From the NCBI GenBank assembly GCA_027000765.1, contig JALTNJ010000250.1, forward strand, positions 1-9,849: a stretch of DNA of 9,849 bases, in the 5' to 3' direction. Shown here piece after piece: positions 7,096 to 9,849 of this stretch. Numbering within the stretch: position 1 is the first letter of the stretch; every line of letters begins with the position of its first letter. The stretch comes from Nitrososphaeria archaeon. Its GTDB lineage: Archaea > Thermoproteota > Nitrososphaeria > Geothermarchaeales > JDFR-13. The translations under genes and the position numbers were made by a program. Below the pieces are notes generated by a model. The model saw nothing but the letters and a program-made list of their open reading frames with translations, was not told the origin of the DNA and made no database searches.

Positions 7096-8085
7096 CTAGG
7101 GTATCCATCTATCTACATGTCTCCTAACATTCTGTAAAACAACGATCCTAGAAGGTGGATACTCATCCATATACCTATAGATGCCTCCAAGCTGCTCCGC
7201 CAGTCTCATCCCGTAAGCCTTTATTTCATCATGCCTAAGCATATGAGACTTTGTAAGCCTCATAGTGGAGAAGCCTACGTGCATATAGCTTTTGACCTCT
7301 ATAAAATGTGGATTAGCTCTTTTAAGGAGCTCTACATATTCTGGTATAAGCGCCTCCAGATCATTAAACCCTCTGATCATAGTCATCCTAATAACGGTAC
7401 GAGTCTTTATCTTAGATAGGAGATCCACGCTCTCCATAAACCTTTCCCAAGAGGCCTTAACCATGGGATGAACAATCTTCCTGAAAAGCTCTTTATTAGG
7501 CGCATTCACAGAGAGATATAGCTGGGTGGGAAGGGCATCATGCTCCTCCAGCTTCCTAAGCATTTCCGGCTCTGCACCATTAGTAACTAGGAAGACGGAT
7601 CTAGTCTTGGGTAGGGACTTGAGATATTTAATGAGCTCGGGAAGCCTAGGATAAAGCGTAGGCTCTCCAGAGAGGGATATGGCGTAGTGAGTCGGCTCAA
7701 GGGCCTCCTTCAAAAGAGTCTTGTCAATCGCTGGCGTACCTGGATACCCGCTCATAAGCCTCCTACGCTCCTTATCCAACGCCTCCATCAATTCTTCAGG
7801 GCCTAGGACAGCGTCAGGCTCCAGCTCAATCTTCCTCATAAACTCAGTCGGCCTCCAACAGAAATGGCATCTAAAGTGACACATCATACCAGCCGGGCTA
7901 AACTCGAAGCATCTATGAGTATCTATTCCATAAAACACACGTTTATAGCAGACACCTTGATGCCTAAGACTCTTTTTAGTCCAGTGGCATACCTCGACAG
8001 TACCATGGTATGCCACTCCATAACCCGCCTTCTTAAGCCTCTCCATTATCCTCTCTGGAATAGATATTACTGTATCTGTATCCAT
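7096..8085 (-). CDS. taw1: 4-demethylwyosine synthase (TYW1/Taw1), tRNA-Phe modification
   Basis: A radical SAM enzyme that joins two carbons of pyruvate to 1-methylguanosine at position 37 of tRNA-Phe, giving 4-demethylwyosine, the tricyclic base that stabilises codon reading. The 329-residue protein has the radical SAM motif Cys69-x3-Cys73-x2-Cys76 in MCHFRCHFCWRP and three upstream cysteines (33, 46, 59) spaced 13 apart for the second [4Fe-4S] cluster. This spacing equals that recalled for the Methanocaldococcus jannaschii enzyme (26, 39, 52 and 62, 66, 69). Lys48, two residues after Cys46, matches its pyruvate-binding lysine (41). ISLSGEPTLYP (about 136-146) and SYMHVGFSTMRL (about 267-278) are also family marks. 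No flavodoxin domain is present, as usual in archaea. ATG at 8085 has no ribosome site but has a TATA-like box about 28 bases upstream, so it is probably leaderless. The partner genes (trm5, taw2, taw3) are not in the window. Confidence 0.95.
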   Translation of the reverse strand: MDTDTVISIPERIMERLKKAGYGVAYHGTVEVCHWTKKSLRHQGVCYKRVFYGIDTHRCFEFSPAGMMCHFRCHFCWRPTEFMRKIELEPDAVLGPEELMEALDKERRRLMSGYPGTPAIDKTLLKEALEPTHYAISLSGEPTLYPRLPELIKYLKSLPKTRSVFLVTNGAEPEMLRKLEEHDALPTQLYLSVNAPNKELFRKIVHPMVKASWERFMESVDLLSKIKTRTVIRMTMIRGFNDLEALIPEYVELLKRANPHFIEVKSYMHVGFSTMRLTKSHMLRHDEIKAYGMRLAEQLGGIYRYMDEYPPSRIVVLQNVRRHVDRWIP

Positions 8086-8107
8086 ACCAATATTGAGGAG
8101 AATTATA

Positions 8108-8120
8108 CATATTAATTAAA
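8108..8120 (-). promoter_or_regulatory. Promoter of the TYW1 gene
   Basis: On the minus strand TTTAATTAATATG (8120-8108) is a good archaeal TATA-like element centred about 28 bases before ATG at 8085. The spacing predicts a leaderless or almost leaderless message separate from the upstream transporter gene. No clear T-run for the transporter lies in this 73-base gap. Confidence 0.5.
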
Positions 8121-8158
8121 GTTATACTTAATACTGTGAATGTTGAAGACTATCCATC

Positions 8159-9352
8159 CTATATTATTATAAATAGTAGATATAATACTCCTGTGGTGAC
8201 GTTGTCGGCTAGTGAGCTCTCTATCGGGGTTACGAAGTGATCCGGGTCTAATCCACGTCTATATGTTAGATACGCGATGTAGATACTTATAACCCCTATT
8301 ATGGATACGGAGAAAACTCCTGCTATCATCAGCTTAAATAGAAAACCTATGTCGAGAGGTATTGAGAAGAGTATGAACCCAAGGAGCCCGTATAAAGTGA
8401 ATAGAAAGGCTATTAAACCTGCTATAATGGGTAGATTTAGCTTGAGAAGAGTCTCTATATCTAGTTCACCGGTCAAGGCAAGTTTAGTTGTAGATGTCGA
8501 CCCGATTATACTGCCTCCGTCCCCTATGGATGTCAATATCGAGGGGTATATAAAGTATAGAACAGGGTTTTTCTCAAGGTATTCGGCCATGCCTCTAAGC
8601 CCTAGCCCCGTGATCATTACAATGACACTTGTAATAACTATTGCTAGAAGGCTCTCCCTAACCTCTATCCTGAATATCTCAGGGTCAAACCCAAGTGAAT
8701 AGAATATGATTGGCATCACAAAATTCAGTAGTGAGAGAATGAGGGCAAGCCATCCAACTCCTATATTAAGTATTATAAGTGAGGAGAATATGAAGAAGAT
8801 GGTGATGGCTACATCACCTAAGCTACTTGTAAAGGGATAAGTAACTATATCTGGATCCCATCCCCTGACGTAAGAGGCCTTCGCAATAATGGTAACCAAC
8901 GGGATCATAACGACTTGGGTTAGAAAGAATGTGGAGAATACTAGGAGGAAGACCTCAGATATTATATTGATACCGTATCCAAAGAGGAGGATGAGGAGTG
9001 CTGTAGATGATAATGTGACTATCACCGCACCAATTAGATGAAGAAGGGAGACGGCTAGGAGAAGGGTGTAGTATTCATCTGTATTCCCCAATATCCTGGG
9101 AAGCATGTTACCAAGATGTAGACTAGTTGTTAACCTCCCACTATATACGCCTCCAATGGTTCCCCTAAGGCTTAGAAGCGGGGGATAAACCAGTAGGAGC
9201 CACATAAAGGTTGAGAAGAGAGGTGATGATAAAGCCAGTATTGCACCGGGTAAAAGGTCTAGGATTCCTGTTGAGAGGGCGAGGAGTGGGGGAACTACTA
9301 GAGGGCCTAGGCCCCTCAGCCTCCCGAGCCTAAACCCCATAGGAAAATTCAT
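8159..9352 (-). CDS. MgtE-like divalent cation transporter, two fused transmembrane halves
   Basis: A hydrophobic 397-residue membrane protein of the MgtE/SLC41 superfamily, expected to move Mg2+ or another divalent cation. It consists of two homologous halves of about 200 residues, each with around five membrane helices. The paired signatures are YPPLLSLRGTIGG (from Tyr56) with YPSILTSIGDGGS (from Tyr269), and DPDIVTYPFTSSLGD (166-180) with DPDHFVTPIESSLAD (369-383). The last Asp of each latter motif matches the pore Asp that coordinates Mg2+ in bacterial MgtE. The cytoplasmic N domain and CBS domains of bacterial MgtE are missing, so gating must come from elsewhere, perhaps the divergent PhoU-like protein. 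ATG at 9352 is chosen because GAGGTG ends seven bases before it; the in-frame TTG at 9367 lies just upstream of that site. The substrate is not fixed by the sequence. Confidence 0.88.
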   Translation of the reverse strand: MNFPMGFRLGRLRGLGPLVVPPLLALSTGILDLLPGAILALSSPLFSTFMWLLLVYPPLLSLRGTIGGVYSGRLTTSLHLGNMLPRILGNTDEYYTLLLAVSLLHLIGAVIVTLSSTALLILLFGYGINIISEVFLLVFSTFFLTQVVMIPLVTIIAKASYVRGWDPDIVTYPFTSSLGDVAITIFFIFSSLIILNIGVGWLALILSLLNFVMPIIFYSLGFDPEIFRIEVRESLLAIVITSVIVMITGLGLRGMAEYLEKNPVLYFIYPSILTSIGDGGSIIGSTSTTKLALTGELDIETLLKLNLPIIAGLIAFLFTLYGLLGFILFSIPLDIGFLFKLMIAGVFSVSIIGVISIYIAYLTYRRGLDPDHFVTPIESSLADNVTTGVLYLLFIII

Positions 9353-9359
9353 GTTCCCC

Positions 9360-9365
9360 CACCTC
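9360..9365 (-). promoter_or_regulatory. Ribosome binding site that sets the transporter start
   Basis: On the minus strand GAGGTG (9365-9360) lies seven bases before ATG at 9352. This makes ATG the start in preference to the TTG at 9367, which touches the site. Confidence 0.7.
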
Positions 9366-9368
9366 AAG

Positions 9369-9437
9369 ACGTTAAAAATATGCTTTATTGTAGAAAATTT
9401 TAACGTTGAAAATAATTAAATATGCCGTTTCAACGCT
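9369..9437. repeat. Inverted repeat and related copies, candidate operator
   Basis: ACGTTAAAA (9369-9377) and TTTTAACGT (9398-9406) form a perfect 9-bp inverted repeat with a 20-base spacer. The right arm continues as TTTTAACGTTGAAAA (9398-9412), itself a near-palindrome around AACGTT. A third related stretch, GTTTCAACGC, lies at 9427-9436. The copies surround the likely transporter promoter and leader and sit just upstream of the PhoU-like gene's TATA box. This arrangement suits a transcription regulator acting on one or both genes. It is inferred from pattern and position only. Confidence 0.5.
9408..9420 (-). promoter_or_regulatory. Probable transporter promoter (TATA-like)
   Basis: On the minus strand TTTAATTATTTTC (9420-9408) is the best TATA-like element. 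Initiation near 9389 would give a leader of roughly 37 bases with the GAGGTG site. An alternative box, GTTAAAATTTTC (9404-9393), overlaps the palindrome and would start near 9372. Either way the repeat copies would touch RNA polymerase or the basal factors. Confidence 0.4.
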
Positions 9438-9450
9438 AGAGTATACCTAG

Positions 9451-9463
9451 GGTTTAAATATAT
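9451..9463 (+). promoter_or_regulatory. Promoter of the PhoU-like gene
   Basis: GGTTTAAATATAT is a strong archaeal TATA element with purine-rich flank. Initiation about 25 bases downstream (near 9482) gives a leader of about 28 bases that includes GGAGGGTGA (9493-9501), eight bases before the TTG start at 9510. Confidence 0.6.
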
Positions 9464-9509
9464 GTTGATGTGTTGATAATATATTTTATCTTGGAGGGTG
9501 AAAAAATAA

Positions 9510-9849
9510 TTGTCTGAAGATAGGCGGGTTATCCACTACGAGCCTATTCCAGCTAAAACACTCCTTATGCAGATTAAAAACCTGTCTGAGCTGATGGTTA
9601 ACCTTGCATACTGCAGTATATTCTTTGGAGATAAGGATGTAACAAATGAGATAAATAGGCTTGAGGAGAGGATAGACTATCTAAAAAGTATATTGATTAT
9701 GCATGCTGCTCTTGCCACGAGAGATAGGAAGGATGCTGAGAGGCTTGTAAGCATCCTTGACTTCATGATCGCTGTTGACAAGATAAGCGATGCAGCGGGG
9801 GATATAGCTGTCTTAGCGGAGAACGGAATCTCGATAGACATAGGTTTAA
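9510..9849 (+). CDS. PhoU-like protein (probable PhoU/TrkA-C family), N-terminal part
   Basis: The first 113 residues of a protein that runs off the right window edge. The segment PAKTLLMQIKNLSELMVNLAYCSIFFGD (14-41), then LEERIDYLKSILIMHAALATRD (51-72) and AVDKISDAAGDIA (88-100), matches archaeal helical-bundle proteins related to PhoU that usually continue into a TrkA-C domain (COG3273 type). E52xxxD56 and D90xxxD94 resemble the E/DxxxD metal sites of PhoU. Such proteins are thought to regulate ion transport, and they are often encoded beside MgtE-like transporters, as here. TTG at 9510 is the start: GGAGGGTGA lies eight bases upstream and no in-frame ATG occurs until residue 20. Whether a TrkA-C domain follows cannot be seen. 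Confidence 0.8.
   Translation, partial: MSEDRRVIHYEPIPAKTLLMQIKNLSELMVNLAYCSIFFGDKDVTNEINRLEERIDYLKSILIMHAALATRDRKDAERLVSILDFMIAVDKISDAAGDIAVLAENGISIDIGL

Noticed and set aside
8301..8702. A 133-residue + strand open frame inside the transporter gene.
   Set aside because: It is antisense to a gene with clear family motifs in both halves; its composition and lack of motif mark it as a shadow.

Overview
The window looks like chromosome of a thermophilic member of the Thermoproteota (Crenarchaeota), plausibly Desulfurococcales-like. The evidence is heavy use of ATA (Ile) and AGG/AGA (Arg) codons, TTG starts, GGAGG-type ribosome sites, archaeal TATA boxes, T-run termination sites, and an archaeal gene set (B12-dependent ribonucleotide reductase, archaeal TYW1/Taw1, TldD/TldE, an MgtE-like carrier with a PhoU-like partner). 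The lineage is inferred from gene content and style only; no rRNA is present.

Layout. From 1 to about 5.9 kb genes run on the + strand: the 3' part of a class II ribonucleotide reductase (3-1016), citrate synthase (1201-2403), a small acidic/basic protein I do not recognise (2605-3003), and a tldD-tldE operon (3136-4584, 4601-5914). From 5.9 to 9.35 kb genes run on the - strand, in transcription order: a tandem-duplicated MgtE-like divalent cation transporter (9352-8159), the 4-demethylwyosine synthase TYW1/Taw1 (8085-7096) and an SPL-family radical SAM protein (7050-5917). The last gene meets tldE tail to tail with only two bases between the stop codons. At the right edge a PhoU-like protein starts on the + strand (9510, truncated by the window) and diverges from the transporter gene.

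How the genes work together. TldD (with the HExxxH metal motif) and TldE (without it) should form one metalloprotease complex. The transporter and the PhoU-like protein form a plausible ion transport and control pair. They share a 157-bp intergenic region that carries a clean 9-bp inverted repeat and further TTTNAACG-like copies overlapping the probable transporter promoter. This is the best regulatory candidate in the window. TYW1 and the SPL-like protein are two radical SAM enzymes in a row. TYW1 belongs to the wyosine pathway of tRNA-Phe; the second has an extra four-cysteine motif and no assigned substrate. Reductase and citrate synthase are ordinary metabolic genes with no evident link to each other.

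No gene-free stretch exceeds about 205 bases. I found no tRNA, rRNA, CRISPR array, transposon or integrase. Most of the window is housekeeping, and I do not see strong evidence of a wholly new multi-gene system.
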